DNA of 48,321 bases from Anaerolineae bacterium (GCA_021463195.1 JAJTXZ010000031.1:1-48321), one strand, 5' to 3'; counted from the first letter of the stretch, positions 1 through 8,348 are shown. The notes: generated by a model not told the origin, from the sequence alone. Numbers and translations are program-made.

Positions 1-66
1 AGACCTTTGGGGTTTTCGACGCGGGTGCGCCAAACCAAGCAAATTGCCCAGAAACCCCAAAGGTCT
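1..66. repeat. Palindromic intergenic element, possible terminator
   Basis: Bases 1-15 and 52-66 form a perfect 15-bp inverted repeat (AGACCTTTGGGGTTT and its complement) around a 36-nt spacer. The arm resembles the GACCC...GGGTTTTCGA arms of the palindromes at 20829-20880, 34961-34990, 47019-47052 and 47251-47300, so I read it as a diverged member of the same group. It may extend left of the window, and it could also end transcription of a gene outside the window. Confidence 0.6.
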
Positions 67-140
67 TTCGACCAAGTACTCTGTTAAAGATGCACTAGCG
101 TCAATTTGGGCAGCTGGCTTTCTTTTTTTAATCGAGATAT

Positions 141-149
141 TGCTATAAT
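141..149 (+). promoter_or_regulatory. Extended -10 promoter for the FkbM gene
   Basis: TGCTATAAT is a perfect extended -10. Seven bases separate it from the ATG at 157, so transcription should start at or next to that ATG and the mRNA would be leaderless. No good -35 is visible, as is usual with an extended -10. The same nonamer lies upstream of glyA (20929-20937). Confidence 0.55.
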
Positions 150-156
150 GGAAATA

Positions 157-1068
157 ATGAAAGCCCGATTGCGCCGAGTGGTTCAAACCGTTATCACGCA
201 AACCGCGTTCAAGGGGCGCGTGCGCCTTGCGCGAACGCTCGCGCCGTTCTTGAAACCGAACGAAAATCCGACGCTTTGTCGAATGCCAAATGATTTACGC
301 ATGATGCTTGATTTGAACGACCCGATGCAAACAGATATTTATTATGGTTTGTACGAAACCGGTTTGCAGCGACTCGTGCGAGCGCTGCTTGCGCCCGGAA
401 TGATTTTTTTCGATTTGGGCGCGCACGTCGGATTTTATACCTTGGCGGCAGCGCAGCGCGTTGGCATACACGGCGCAGTGTACGCGTTCGAGCCGCTTGC
501 GACAAACTTTGCGCTGCTTGCCGCGAGCGTCGCGGCAAACCATTTTACCCAAGTGCGACTTGAGCGTGTGGCTGTCACCAACCGGGTTGGCGCTGTCACA
601 TTGCATGTGCCGCCTCGCGACGCGCACAATGCGAGCGGGTTCGCGACGGTGATGGATTTTTTCCCCGATGCGGCTTCAGAAACGGTCCCCACGATTTCTA
701 TTGACGAATATACGCAGAGTCGCGACATTCCGCGCATTGATTTGCTCAAGATGGATATTGAAGCCGCCGAAGTATTGGCGCTGCGCGGAATGCGAAAACT
801 TTTGACGCGTTCGCGAAAACCGCGCATTCTTTCCGAAGTGAATGTGACACGGTTGCAAGATTCCGGTTATGCGCCAACCATTTTATACGACATGTTGGCA
901 GAGTACAATTATACGGCGTACCGAATGGGAGCGCATGCGCTTGTCAAGACCGATAGCGCGCAAATTGCCGCGCCGTTGGAAAATATCTTGTTTCTGCCGC
1001 CAGCCGATAATTTATTTGAAATCGCGACGGATTCGATTCCACTCGAGCGCATCAAAGCGCTACGTTAA
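157..1068 (+). CDS. FkbM family SAM-dependent methyltransferase
   Basis: Predicted S-adenosylmethionine-dependent O-methyltransferase of the FkbM (Methyltransf_21) family, 303 aa from the chosen start. The SAM-binding motif I is seen as FFDLGAHVGFYT at about residues 84-95, followed by YAFEP (motif II acidic residue) and LLKMDIEAAE near residue 200, all typical of the family. Such enzymes methylate sugars or lipids, and two glycosyltransferases converge on this gene from the other strand, so a role in decorating a surface glycan is a reasonable inference. I chose ATG 157 because a TATAAT box ends 7 bases upstream. ATG 148 lies inside that box and TTG 106 upstream of it. There is no transmembrane segment. 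The acceptor is unknown. Confidence 0.85.
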   Translation: MKARLRRVVQTVITQTAFKGRVRLARTLAPFLKPNENPTLCRMPNDLRMMLDLNDPMQTDIYYGLYETGLQRLVRALLAPGMIFFDLGAHVGFYTLAAAQRVGIHGAVYAFEPLATNFALLAASVAANHFTQVRLERVAVTNRVGAVTLHVPPRDAHNASGFATVMDFFPDAASETVPTISIDEYTQSRDIPRIDLLKMDIEAAEVLALRGMRKLLTRSRKPRILSEVNVTRLQDSGYAPTILYDMLAEYNYTAYRMGAHALVKTDSAQIAAPLENILFLPPADNLFEIATDSIPLERIKALR

Positions 1069-1129
1069 CGCCAGCGCCGCGCGTTGCCGCTGAATTCGCG
1101 CCACGCGCGTAAAAAAAAGAACGCGCCAT

Positions 1130-2251
1130 TCAACTTGTTTTATTTTGCAATACGTTTTCATACACTTGAATTGTTTTGCGCGCCGCATCCTGCCAGGTGT
1201 ACATTTGCGCGCGTGCAATGCCGCGCGCGCGCAAGGTCTGCGCCAGCGTCTCATCCGTCAACACGCGCCGTATCGCGCGCGCCAACGCGGCGGGACTGTC
1301 ATCGTCCGCCCAATACGCGGCAGCGCCCAATACATCGGGCAGCGGCGGGTTCGGCGCGGCGACGACGGGCGTCCCGCATGCCATCGCTTCGACGGGCGGC
1401 ATTCCAAACCCTTCCAGTTTTGACGCGTACACAAACGCGCGCGCGCCCGCGTACAGTAATGGCAAATCCGCTTGCGGTACGTACGCCAAGCGCGTCACCG
1501 CGTTTTCTACCGCGTGCGCGCGCAGCGCTTGCGTCACCTTGTCGCGTGAAGAAAACGGATGTCCTGCCAACACAAACGTCAAGCGCGGAAAATCCGCGCG
1601 CAGTCGCGCGAACGCCGCAATCAGCGCGGAAATATTTTTGCGTTCATTCGCCGCGCCAACGTACAATAAATAATCCGCGCTCAAGTTATATTGCGCGCGC
1701 GATTTTTCGACAGCGGATAACGCGATAGGCGGATGAAATTCGCTGCCAATGCCCGGCGCGACAATATGCACGCGTTCGGGCGCAAGTTGATACGCGCGAA
1801 TGATTTCACCGCGCGCATGTTCGCTCAAGGTCACAATCGCCGCCGCCGTACGCGCCGTATGCGGAATCACCCACCGCGCATAGGCGCGCCATTTCCAATC
1901 AAAATCTTGCGGATAAGCGAGATACGTTATATCAAAAATATTCGCGATTATCGGGCAGGGCGCGCGCCGCGGACCCACATATGCGGCGACATGCAATAAA
2001 TCCGGCGCGCGCGCATTCAATGCGCGCTCTAGCCCGCGCGTCAACCACAATATATTTTGCGCGGCGGCTAGCGCGCCGCGCCGCGGCGCGTCGTGGCTAG
2101 CGCGCGCGCGCCGCAATTCTTGCAGCGTCACGCGCTGCGTTGCCGCGACCGCGTGATATAGATTGCGCGTATAAATGCGCGTGCCGGTCCACTCGCGCTG
2201 CGCAAAAGTCGTATCCCAGATTACGCGCGGCAAGGCGGGAACGTCCATCAT
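1130..2251 (-). CDS. Glycosyltransferase family 4 (GT-B fold)
   Basis: Retaining GT-B glycosyltransferase, 373 aa, transferring a sugar from a nucleotide-sugar donor. The C-terminal donor domain shows YVGAANERKN, where Rossmann-like strand and loop begin, and the E-x7-E motif in EGFGMPPVEAMACGTPVVA. The N-terminal acceptor half (WTGTRIYTRNLYHAV) is typical of GT4 enzymes such as the mannosyl/rhamnosyl transferases. The ATG at 2251 overlaps the TGA of the upstream glycosyltransferase by four bases (ATGA), so the two are translationally coupled; a longer frame to 2317 would overlap the neighbour by 70 bases and is less likely. Donor and acceptor cannot be told from sequence. It converges with the FkbM gene. 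Confidence 0.88.
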   Translation of the reverse strand: MMDVPALPRVIWDTTFAQREWTGTRIYTRNLYHAVAATQRVTLQELRRARASHDAPRRGALAAAQNILWLTRGLERALNARAPDLLHVAAYVGPRRAPCPIIANIFDITYLAYPQDFDWKWRAYARWVIPHTARTAAAIVTLSEHARGEIIRAYQLAPERVHIVAPGIGSEFHPPIALSAVEKSRAQYNLSADYLLYVGAANERKNISALIAAFARLRADFPRLTFVLAGHPFSSRDKVTQALRAHAVENAVTRLAYVPQADLPLLYAGARAFVYASKLEGFGMPPVEAMACGTPVVAAPNPPLPDVLGAAAYWADDDSPAALARAIRRVLTDETLAQTLRARGIARAQMYTWQDAARKTIQVYENVLQNKTS

Positions 2252-3405
2252 TCCGATTTTTTTTCCAGCGCGACTTTCGCATAGACCGCGCGCGTCAATT
2301 CCGCCGTGCGCGCCCATGAAAATTCGCGCGCGCGGCGTTCGCCCGCTTGGCTCAATTTCACGCGTACACGTTCATCGTCCAGAATACGGCGCACCGCGTT
2401 CGCCACCGCTTGCGGATTTTTCGCCTCCACCAACAAGCCGGCGTCGCGCGTAACTTCGGGCAGCGCCGCAACATTCGTCGCCACCACTGGCGCGCCCGCG
2501 CGCATAGCTTCTAGGATCGGCAAGCCGAATCCTTCGTACAGCGACGGAAAGATAAACACGTCGCAGCGCGCGTACAATATATCCAAATCCGCGCGGGTGG
2601 CATTGGACAAACGCAAAATACGCCGCGCCGCGCGGGTGGACATTTCCAACGCGGGCATGTCGTCGCCATGATGTTTGCCCACCAAAATGAGATTGTGTCG
2701 AAACGCGGGATTGCGGCACAACAAGCCGAATGCGCGCAAAACGGTGGGTTGGTCTTTTTGCGGTTCAGCGCCGCCGACGTGCAGCAGAAATGGCGCGCTA
2801 CCCGCGAGCGCAGCCACCTCTGGACGATTCGTTGGCGCGGCGAGCGGCGGCGGCGCTAACGGCACGACGCGAATTTTTTCGCGCGGCGCGATGTCAAAGC
2901 GCGCCAAATCTTGCGCGGCGGCATGGGATGCCGTGAGCAGCATTGCCGCGCGGCGACACGCGTCCAGTTGCCAATTATAAAAGCGGCGATGACGCGGATT
3001 TTTCAACAGCGTTTCGCTCAAACGCAATGGCATCACATCGAAAAGGGTAATCACCGTCGGCACGCCCGCGCGCAGCGGCACCGCCGGTGTGGATGGATTG
3101 TACGGCACCGCAATCAGATGCAGCGCATCCAAGCGCAATGCGCGCGCGTGCAGCGGCAGGATGAGTTGATGTGAAATGAGCGGCGTCGCGCGTCCCATTG
3201 GCGGGACCGGCAGTCGCACGAGATGCGCGTTGGGCGCGCGCGCAAATGGCGTTTCGTACGCTTCGATGCCGCGCATGGTGAATAAAAAATATTCAGCGCG
3301 CGCGTCTTGCGCCAATAATGCCGCGACCAAATTTTCCGCGTACGCGCCGATGCCGCGTGTGCGATTGCCATATGCCAGAGGCGAGAAATCTATGCCAACG
3401 CGCAT
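2248..3405 (-). CDS. Glycosyltransferase family 4 (GT-B fold)
   Basis: Second GT4-type transferase, 385 aa, first gene of the two-gene unit. It begins MRVGIDFSPLAYGNRTRGIG, the usual N-terminal strand and glycine-rich loop for the acceptor domain. LLHVGGAEPQKD marks the start of the donor domain and YEGFGLPILEAMRAGAPVVA holds the E-x7-E motif near residue 300. It shares architecture with the downstream enzyme and probably adds a different residue to the same glycan. No membrane segment is seen. A hairpin at 3439-3465 separates it from the flavoprotein gene upstream on the same strand, so it probably has its own promoter in the short gap. Confidence 0.88.
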   Translation of the reverse strand: MRVGIDFSPLAYGNRTRGIGAYAENLVAALLAQDARAEYFLFTMRGIEAYETPFARAPNAHLVRLPVPPMGRATPLISHQLILPLHARALRLDALHLIAVPYNPSTPAVPLRAGVPTVITLFDVMPLRLSETLLKNPRHRRFYNWQLDACRRAAMLLTASHAAAQDLARFDIAPREKIRVVPLAPPPLAAPTNRPEVAALAGSAPFLLHVGGAEPQKDQPTVLRAFGLLCRNPAFRHNLILVGKHHGDDMPALEMSTRAARRILRLSNATRADLDILYARCDVFIFPSLYEGFGLPILEAMRAGAPVVATNVAALPEVTRDAGLLVEAKNPQAVANAVRRILDDERVRVKLSQAGERRAREFSWARTAELTRAVYAKVALEKKSE

Positions 3406-3438
3406 TGGTAAGAGTATAAACGACGAGCGAGGAAAACG

Positions 3439-3465
3439 AAAAACGCCGCGCGCGGCGGCGTTTTT
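3439..3465 (-). terminator. Intrinsic terminator after the flavoprotein gene
   Basis: A 9-bp stem (AAACGCCGC 3441-3449, GCGGCGTTT 3455-3463) with a GCGCG loop lies just beyond the stop at 3477. On the minus strand it runs into a T-rich tract. It is nearly symmetric, so it could act in both directions. Confidence 0.7.
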
Positions 3466-3476
3466 CAGTTGTCAAT

Positions 3477-4814
3477 CTATTTTGCGACCAAATCCATCGC
3501 GGCGAGCATTTCTGGATTCGTCGCAAACTTGTATTCGGGCAGCTGGCGCGCGCGCGCCACCGCGCGCTCCGCGTCCGCGAGGCGCCGCAAAGCGGCTTTG
3601 GCGACAATGACCGCGCCGCGCTGTTGGATTTTTTCTTGAAGCTCCGCGAGCTTGATGCCGCGCGGCGCAGCGCGTGTTTCAAGATACGCGCGTATCGCGT
3701 GCGCGGCGTTGATGCCGTCTTTGCGCGCGATGCCGACCAAACCATCGCTGGCTTGGCGCGCCCAACCCGCGATAAAAATTCGATCCAATGGCTGCTCGGT
3801 CTGCGGATCAAATGCTTCGTAGGAAACGTGATTGATTGGAAAACGGGGCGCGGGACTTTTTACGAATTCGCCGCTCGCGATGGGCAAACCTAATTGTGGG
3901 TCAATCGAGTCGCCGATGGCAAAGATTACCGTGTCGCAGGGGATTTCGTGAAATGTTCCCAAACTTTTCGCTTTGATTGCGCCGTTCGCCGATACCAATT
4001 TGTTATTTTCGATTTGCAGCGCGGCGACGTGACCGCGCGCATCGCCGCAAAGTTTGAGCGGCGACGCGAGAAAGTAAAAGCGCAGCCGCGTATCGGAAAC
4101 CGGCGGCAGCGCGCGCGGCAAGCCCGCCAAAATTTGTTGACGCGCCGCGTCCGGTTCTTCGCCGACGGCGCGCATGAATGGCGCGCAGCGTTCGATTTCC
4201 GCATCCAACGCGACTAGATCTAAATTCGCGCCAACCGTCTCGAATTCTTTTTTATCAAATTTCACTTCAGCGGGGCCGCGCCGCGCAAGCGCGGTCACCG
4301 TGTCCACTTGAAGATCGCGCACGAGCCAATGCGCCATGTCCATCATCACATTGCCCACGCCGATAATGATAATATTTTTGCCAATCTCGAATTGTCCGGT
4401 ACTGAATGGCGGCAGCTGGTTATAGTAATAGACCAGGTCTTTGGCGTGATAGACGCCGCGTAACTGTTCGCCGGGCAGGTCGAGCCATTTTGTGCCTTGC
4501 GCGCCGACCGTAACCAACACCGCGTCAAATCCAAAATCAAACAACTCGCGCAATGAAAGCGCGCCGTGATTTCCAATCGTCACGTTTCCAAGATATTCAA
4601 TGTTCGGCAGCGCGAGAATTTTCTCGAATTGCGCGCGCAGCCCCTCTTTCATTTTGTGCTTGTCGGGATAAATTCCGTATTCGGCAAGTCCGCCGGGTTT
4701 GATGTCACGATTGAAAAGCGCGACGCGCGCGCCCGTCTTTGCCAACTCTTGCGCGCCGTACAAACCCGCCGGTCCCGCGCCGATAACGGCAACATGAAAA
4801 TTTTCTAAATTCAT
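3477..4814 (-). CDS. Ferredoxin-NADP+ reductase-like FAD/NAD(P) oxidoreductase
   Basis: Predicted flavoprotein of the adrenodoxin-reductase/FprA type (pyridine nucleotide-disulfide oxidoreductase superfamily), 445 aa. The N-terminal FAD-binding GxGxxG motif is VIGAGPAGLYGAQELA at residues 10-25. GGLAEYGIYPDKHKMK matches the conserved loop shared with the glutamate synthase small subunit. The second Rossmann motif, IIIGVGNVMMDMA around residue 165, should bind NADP(H). A C-terminal GWARQASDGLVGIARKDG segment contacts FAD in relatives. No Cys cluster for an Fe-S centre is seen, so the partner is likely a separate ferredoxin, not present nearby. The last 75 residues are extra helical sequence. 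The hydrolase upstream ends 24 bases before the start. Confidence 0.82.
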   Translation of the reverse strand: MNLENFHVAVIGAGPAGLYGAQELAKTGARVALFNRDIKPGGLAEYGIYPDKHKMKEGLRAQFEKILALPNIEYLGNVTIGNHGALSLRELFDFGFDAVLVTVGAQGTKWLDLPGEQLRGVYHAKDLVYYYNQLPPFSTGQFEIGKNIIIIGVGNVMMDMAHWLVRDLQVDTVTALARRGPAEVKFDKKEFETVGANLDLVALDAEIERCAPFMRAVGEEPDAARQQILAGLPRALPPVSDTRLRFYFLASPLKLCGDARGHVAALQIENNKLVSANGAIKAKSLGTFHEIPCDTVIFAIGDSIDPQLGLPIASGEFVKSPAPRFPINHVSYEAFDPQTEQPLDRIFIAGWARQASDGLVGIARKDGINAAHAIRAYLETRAAPRGIKLAELQEKIQQRGAVIVAKAALRRLADAERAVARARQLPEYKFATNPEMLAAMDLVAK

Positions 4815-4838
4815 TTTGCGCCTACCAATGAATCAAAT

Positions 4839-5600
4839 TCATTGCAAGCTACGCAACATTTCCACAGTCGCGTCTACACTTTGTTTTTGTTGTTCCGCCC
4901 GCGATAGGGTCGCGGGGTTGTCGCCGCTTTGGTTGCCATAAAATCCAAACTGCGAATGATTTCCGCCTTCAATCGGCGCAAACACCGTTTGTAGCGGGAG
5001 GTTCGGTTTCGATTCTGCGATTTTTGTAGGCGTCGCCAAGCCGTCATTTGTTCCAAAGATGAAAGTGACGCTGCCGGGATACGTACTCATATTGCCCGCG
5101 GGGTACGACGCGTAGAACACAATGCCATGAATTTTATCGCGATTGTTGTTGGCGTACATCGAAGCCGCGACGCCGCCGAGCGAATGTCCACCAACTGCCC
5201 AATGCTGAATTTCTGGAAATGTTCTCACAACATTGTCCGCCGCATTCGCGCCGAAAAACGCGAGATTCAAAGGCATCGGCGGAATGACGACAAGATACCC
5301 TTGCGCTGCGATATCGCGCGCGAGCGGCGCGTACGCGCGATAGTCTACTCTGCCGCCGGGATAAAAAATAAAACCGGTGTTCAAGGGCTTGGCGAGAGTA
5401 TCGTCTTGACTGACGGGTCGAAATACGAGCCAACCATTTTGGTCGCTGAATTGTACAAACTCGTCGGATTTCAGCGCGGTCAATGCTTCGGGCATCGGCG
5501 GCGCGGCATCGTTCGCCCAATACACAAATGCGCCCGCGCCCAACAATGCGAGCGCGAGCAGCACAATTCCAACCCCAAGCAAAAATCGTTTTCGGTTCAC
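4839..5600 (-). CDS. Membrane-anchored alpha/beta hydrolase
   Basis: Alpha/beta-hydrolase of the PF12695-like (Abhydrolase_5) group, 253 aa. A single N-terminal hydrophobic segment (about residues 6-28) is a signal anchor, placing the enzyme outside the membrane. The nucleophile elbow is GHSLGG (Ser). The acid is probably in the FIFGTNDGLATP strand-loop and the catalytic His in GGNHSQFG, giving a complete triad. The substrate is unknown; the fold covers esterases and dienelactone-hydrolase-like enzymes. I chose the GTG at 5600 because AAAGG lies nine bases upstream; a TTG at 5609 sits directly against that site. It is followed by the flavoprotein gene on the same strand. Confidence 0.78.
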   Translation of the reverse strand: MNRKRFLLGVGIVLLALALLGAGAFVYWANDAAPPMPEALTALKSDEFVQFSDQNGWLVFRPVSQDDTLAKPLNTGFIFYPGGRVDYRAYAPLARDIAAQGYLVVIPPMPLNLAFFGANAADNVVRTFPEIQHWAVGGHSLGGVAASMYANNNRDKIHGIVFYASYPAGNMSTYPGSVTFIFGTNDGLATPTKIAESKPNLPLQTVFAPIEGGNHSQFGFYGNQSGDNPATLSRAEQQKQSVDATVEMLRSLQ

Positions 5601-5636
5601 AGGGTACAACCTTTAGTCAGTTCATTGTAGGTTCTC

Positions 5637-6599
5637 TTACCGCGCGGCGTGAACGCGCGTACTCATTTCATTCAAAAATTCCACATCCTCGCGCGCCAAA
5701 TTCCAGCCGAGCGCGCCCGCGTTCTCTTGCGCTTGTTTCAAATTTTTCGCGCCGGGAATCGGGATTGCGCCGCGCTGCATCACCCAGTTGATGGCAACTT
5801 GTGGAATACTCTTGTCATATTTTTGCGCGACCTTTTTCAATTCCGCTATGAACGGCTCAATTTGCGCGAGATACGCGACGCTGAATTGTCTGCCGCGCGC
5901 GCCGGGGAGCGGGTTGGTCGGCGAATACTTGCCGGTCAGGACGCCGAATCTCATTGGGCTGTACGCAATGATGGTGACATTCAATTCGCGGCACGTTTCT
6001 ACCATGCCGTTGAATTCGGCGCCGCGCTGCAATAAATTGTATTCGATTTGATTCGACGCGAGCGGAATGTTGTGCTGCGCGAGGCGTTTGTGCGCGCGGC
6101 GCACTTGTTCCACATTGTAATTGGAAACGCCAACCGCGCGCGTTAATTTTTTTTCAACCGCTTCTGCCATCGCATCCATCATTGTCTCAATGGACATGGC
6201 GGCAAAGTTCCAATGAATTTGATACAAATCAACTTGCGACACGCCAAGCCGTTTCAAACTGCCGCGCAGCGCGCGCAACAAAGAACTTTTGGTAACGCGA
6301 TATGGCAGGCACGCGAATTTTGTTGCGATATGCACGTTATCGCGGATGCTTGCGCCGTCCCGTTGCGCGGCGATGCGCAAAAATTCGCCGATAAATTTTT
6401 CCGACTTGCCAAAGCCATAGATTTCTGCCGTATCGAAAAAATCTATGCCGGCGCGCAGCGTTTCATCAAACGCGAGTTGCAAATCGTTTTCGCCATAACC
6501 CTTGCCATAACCCCAATATAAATTATCGCCCCACGCCCACGTCCCGATGCCCAAACTTGAAACCTTGACGCCGCTTGAACCCAATTCGATTTGTTTCAT
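5637..6599 (-). CDS. Aldo/keto reductase
   Basis: NADPH-dependent oxidoreductase of the aldo/keto reductase superfamily (TIM barrel), 320 aa. The catalytic tetrad is visible: Asp and Tyr in FFDTAEIYGFG, Lys in IATKFA and His in YQIHW. The cofactor-binding end appears as IPIPGAKNLKQAQEN. The start MKQIELGSSGVKVSSLG matches the usual AKR N-terminus. A longer frame to 6635 would run into the inverted repeat at 6609-6679 and is rejected. It lies downstream of the lactate dehydrogenase gene, separated by that repeat. The physiological carbonyl substrate cannot be predicted. Confidence 0.9.
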   Translation of the reverse strand: MKQIELGSSGVKVSSLGIGTWAWGDNLYWGYGKGYGENDLQLAFDETLRAGIDFFDTAEIYGFGKSEKFIGEFLRIAAQRDGASIRDNVHIATKFACLPYRVTKSSLLRALRGSLKRLGVSQVDLYQIHWNFAAMSIETMMDAMAEAVEKKLTRAVGVSNYNVEQVRRAHKRLAQHNIPLASNQIEYNLLQRGAEFNGMVETCRELNVTIIAYSPMRFGVLTGKYSPTNPLPGARGRQFSVAYLAQIEPFIAELKKVAQKYDKSIPQVAINWVMQRGAIPIPGAKNLKQAQENAGALGWNLAREDVEFLNEMSTRVHAAR

Positions 6600-6608
6600 C
6601 CATTTTGG

Positions 6609-6679
6609 GTAGGGGCAAAGCATTGACAAAAGCAAACGCGAATCGAGACGCTTGCGCGAATGTCAATGCTTCGCCCCTA
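6609..6679. repeat. 71-bp palindromic intergenic repeat (REP-like)
   Basis: Outer arms of 20 bp (GTAGGGGCAAAGCATTGACA at 6609-6628, and its complement with one mismatch at 6660-6679) enclose inner arms around GCAAACG/CGCTTGC. The whole can fold into one long hairpin between ldh and the aldo/keto reductase. The ldh stop codon TAG lies inside the right arm. It could work as a terminator, but there is no T-tract, so I class it as a repeat. Confidence 0.7.
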
Positions 6680-7621
6680 CGATAAATTCAATCCATCAAT
6701 CGCGTTGCGAATCACGCGCGCGCTTTTTTGCAACGCGTTCAATTCGGCATCGTTCAACGGCGGCATGTACGTATCCAAAATGCCGTCACCGCCGACGAGC
6801 TGCGGTAAGGACAACGTAACATCCTTTACGCCCGCGATATTTTCGTGATGCGAACACACGGTCAGAATCGCGCGTTGGTCATTGAGAATCGCCTGCGTGA
6901 TGCGCGCCAACGCGCTGCCGATGCCGTAATACGTCGCGCCTTTGCCCTCGATGATGTGATAGGCGGCGCGGCGCACGCGCGTATCAATGTCCGCGCGAAT
7001 GGCATCGTCGAGCGCGATGCTGTGGGATTCGCAAAATTGTTCGAGCGGAAAACCGGCGACGGTTGCCACCGACCACGTCAACACTTCGGAATCGCCGTGT
7101 TCGCCGATGACGTGCGCGTGAATGTGCGACGTATCAATGCCGACGTGCCGCGCGAGCAGCAGCCGAAAACGCGCCGTGTCGAGCGTGGTGCCGGAACCAA
7201 TCACGCGCGCATCGGGGACGCCGCGCTGTTTGGCAAAGTATGCGGCGAGATGCGTCATCACATCCACGGGATTCGTCGCGACGACGAGGCGCGCGTCGGG
7301 CGCGTATTCCAAGACGCGCGGAATAATTTCACCAAAAATTTTCGCGTTGCGTTCCAACAATTGCAAACGCGTTTCGCCCGGTTTTTGATTCGCGCCTGCC
7401 GCGAGAATGACGACGCGCGCGTCCGCTAAATCGGCGTACTCGCCATCATGCACCTCGAGCGCGTTCGCAAACGGCACCGCGTGCGCGATGTCGTCCGCTT
7501 CCGCCGCCGCGCGCTGCTTGTTCGCGTCCACCAAAATAATTTCGCGTCCGACGCCGCGCATGACGAGCGCGTACGCCGCCGTCGCGCCCACAAAGCCGCT
7601 GCCAACGATTCCGATTTTCAT
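6677..7621 (-). CDS. ldh: L-lactate dehydrogenase
   Basis: NAD-dependent L-lactate dehydrogenase, 314 aa, interconverting pyruvate and lactate in the cytoplasm. It shows the NAD-binding glycine motif [10 protein letters not shown] at residues 7-16, [13 protein letters not shown], and the catalytic GEHGDSE histidine. The specificity loop reads [10 protein letters not shown]: Gln at this position marks lactate rather than malate dehydrogenase, which has Arg. [12 protein letters not shown] is also family-typical. The ATG at 7621 has GAGGGAG seven bases upstream. A frame reaching 7762 adds a low-complexity tail and is not used. It suggests fermentation or lactate use. Confidence 0.92.
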   Translation of the reverse strand: MKIGIVGSGFVGATAAYALVMRGVGREIILVDANKQRAAAEADDIAHAVPFANALEVHDGEYADLADARVVILAAGANQKPGETRLQLLERNAKIFGEIIPRVLEYAPDARLVVATNPVDVMTHLAAYFAKQRGVPDARVIGSGTTLDTARFRLLLARHVGIDTSHIHAHVIGEHGDSEVLTWSVATVAGFPLEQFCESHSIALDDAIRADIDTRVRRAAYHIIEGKGATYYGIGSALARITQAILNDQRAILTVCSHHENIAGVKDVTLSLPQLVGGDGILDTYMPPLNDAELNALQKSARVIRNAIDGLNLS

Positions 7622-7717
7622 ATTTTGCTCCCTCACCTTCCCCTCTCCCAAAGGGACAGGGAATTTGAACGAATAATACCGAAAAAGATACGGAAAGGCG
7701 AATGGGGATGAATGTAC

Positions 7718-7750
7718 GAAAAAAAAGAGCAGAGCGCCGGCTCTGCTCTT
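7718..7750 (-). terminator. Intrinsic terminator after the toxin-antitoxin pair
   Basis: A perfect 11-bp stem (AAGAGCAGAGC 7725-7735, GCTCTGCTCTT 7740-7750) with a GCCG loop is followed on the minus strand by eight T residues. It lies 20 bases beyond the antitoxin stop and separates the module from ldh. Confidence 0.85.
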
Positions 7751-7769
7751 GTGGCATGTCACTCACTCA

Positions 7770-8048
7770 TCATCTTGAATTATGCGTCAGTGACTCTTTT
7801 AACATCCGATTCACTAACGCGTTCAACGATACATCCATCGCACGCGCTCGGTTTTCAAGTTGCGTCAACACTTGAGGTTCGAGTGTGATACGCGGATAAC
7901 GCCGCTCGCGCGTCGTGACTTGGAATTCCACTTCGCGCCATGCTTCAGGATAGTCTTCGGTATCATGCGAATCCCAGAAACCCACCAACTCTTCGAGTGA
8001 AGAAAAAGTATTGGGCAACGGGTCGCGTTGAATTTTATTTCTTGGCAT
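7770..8048 (-). CDS. CopG/BrnA-type antitoxin (ribbon-helix-helix)
   Basis: 92-aa antitoxin of the CopG family that pairs with BrnT-type toxins. The N-terminal half contains TFSSLEELVGFWDSHDTED, the usual toxin-contact region of this family. The C-terminal part (RYPRITLEPQVLTQLENRA, then MDVSLNALVNRML) is a ribbon-helix-helix DNA-binding motif, so the protein should bind its toxin and repress its own promoter. The ATG at 8048 lies inside the restored end of the toxin gene, a 14-base overlap that is typical of these pairs. A strong terminator follows. Confidence 0.85.
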   Translation of the reverse strand: MPRNKIQRDPLPNTFSSLEELVGFWDSHDTEDYPEAWREVEFQVTTRERRYPRITLEPQVLTQLENRARAMDVSLNALVNRMLKESLTHNSR

Positions 8049-8308
8049 AGCGTTTTCTTGTCTGTCATATCGCGGGCGCTCAAAACTAAAGCTGAGCGGT
8101 TGCGTTTGTAGGCGAAAAATACGACCAAATAGCGCCCTTCTTCCGTTCTGCCCAACGCGCGATAAACATCTTCTCCTTCCACATTTCCTTGTTGGGCAAA
8201 AAAGAAACGCGGCTTGTTCAACAATACTTCTTCAGCTTCATACGCATAGACATCGTGTTTGCGTTCGAGTTTGTCCTCGTCCAGAATGACAATCTTGGCG
8301 ATGTCCAC
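8035..8308 (-). CDS. BrnT-like RNase toxin, C-terminus frameshifted
   Basis: BrnT family (PF04365) toxin of about 90 aa: YEAEEVLLNKP, RALGRTEEGRYLVVFFAYK and VLSARDMT are the family landmarks, including the conserved Arg and Ser-Ala-Arg. The GTG start at 8308 has GGAGG seven bases upstream. After DMT at about 8063 the raw frame continues 66 codons to a stop at 7865 across the antitoxin gene, giving a tail unlike any BrnT. Skipping one base at 8062 gives TRKRYAKK and a TAA at 8035, the normal family ending. So the gene carries a +1 frameshift at its last codons, either a real lesion that may weaken the toxin or a sequencing error. I give the restored extent. Confidence 0.78.
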
Positions 8309-8348
8309 AGTTCCGCCTCCGTCATTATTCTAGCACAACGCGCCAATT

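Noticed and set aside
1084-1728. 214-codon plus-strand frame opposite a glycosyltransferase
   Set aside because: Low-complexity Arg/Pro/Ala product, no ribosome site, and the opposite strand has a complete GT4 protein.
7626-7665. CCCTCACCTTCCCCTCTCCC tract as a regulatory site
   Set aside because: Looks like a fragment of a simple intergenic repeat; no pairing or position supports a function.
7622-7762. 47-residue N-terminal extension of lactate dehydrogenase
   Set aside because: The extension is low-complexity, has no counterpart in the family, and the ATG at 7621 has an excellent ribosome site.
7865-8034. C-terminal 56-residue extension of the BrnT-like toxin
   Set aside because: It is the antitoxin gene read in another frame after a one-base shift; it does not resemble a domain.
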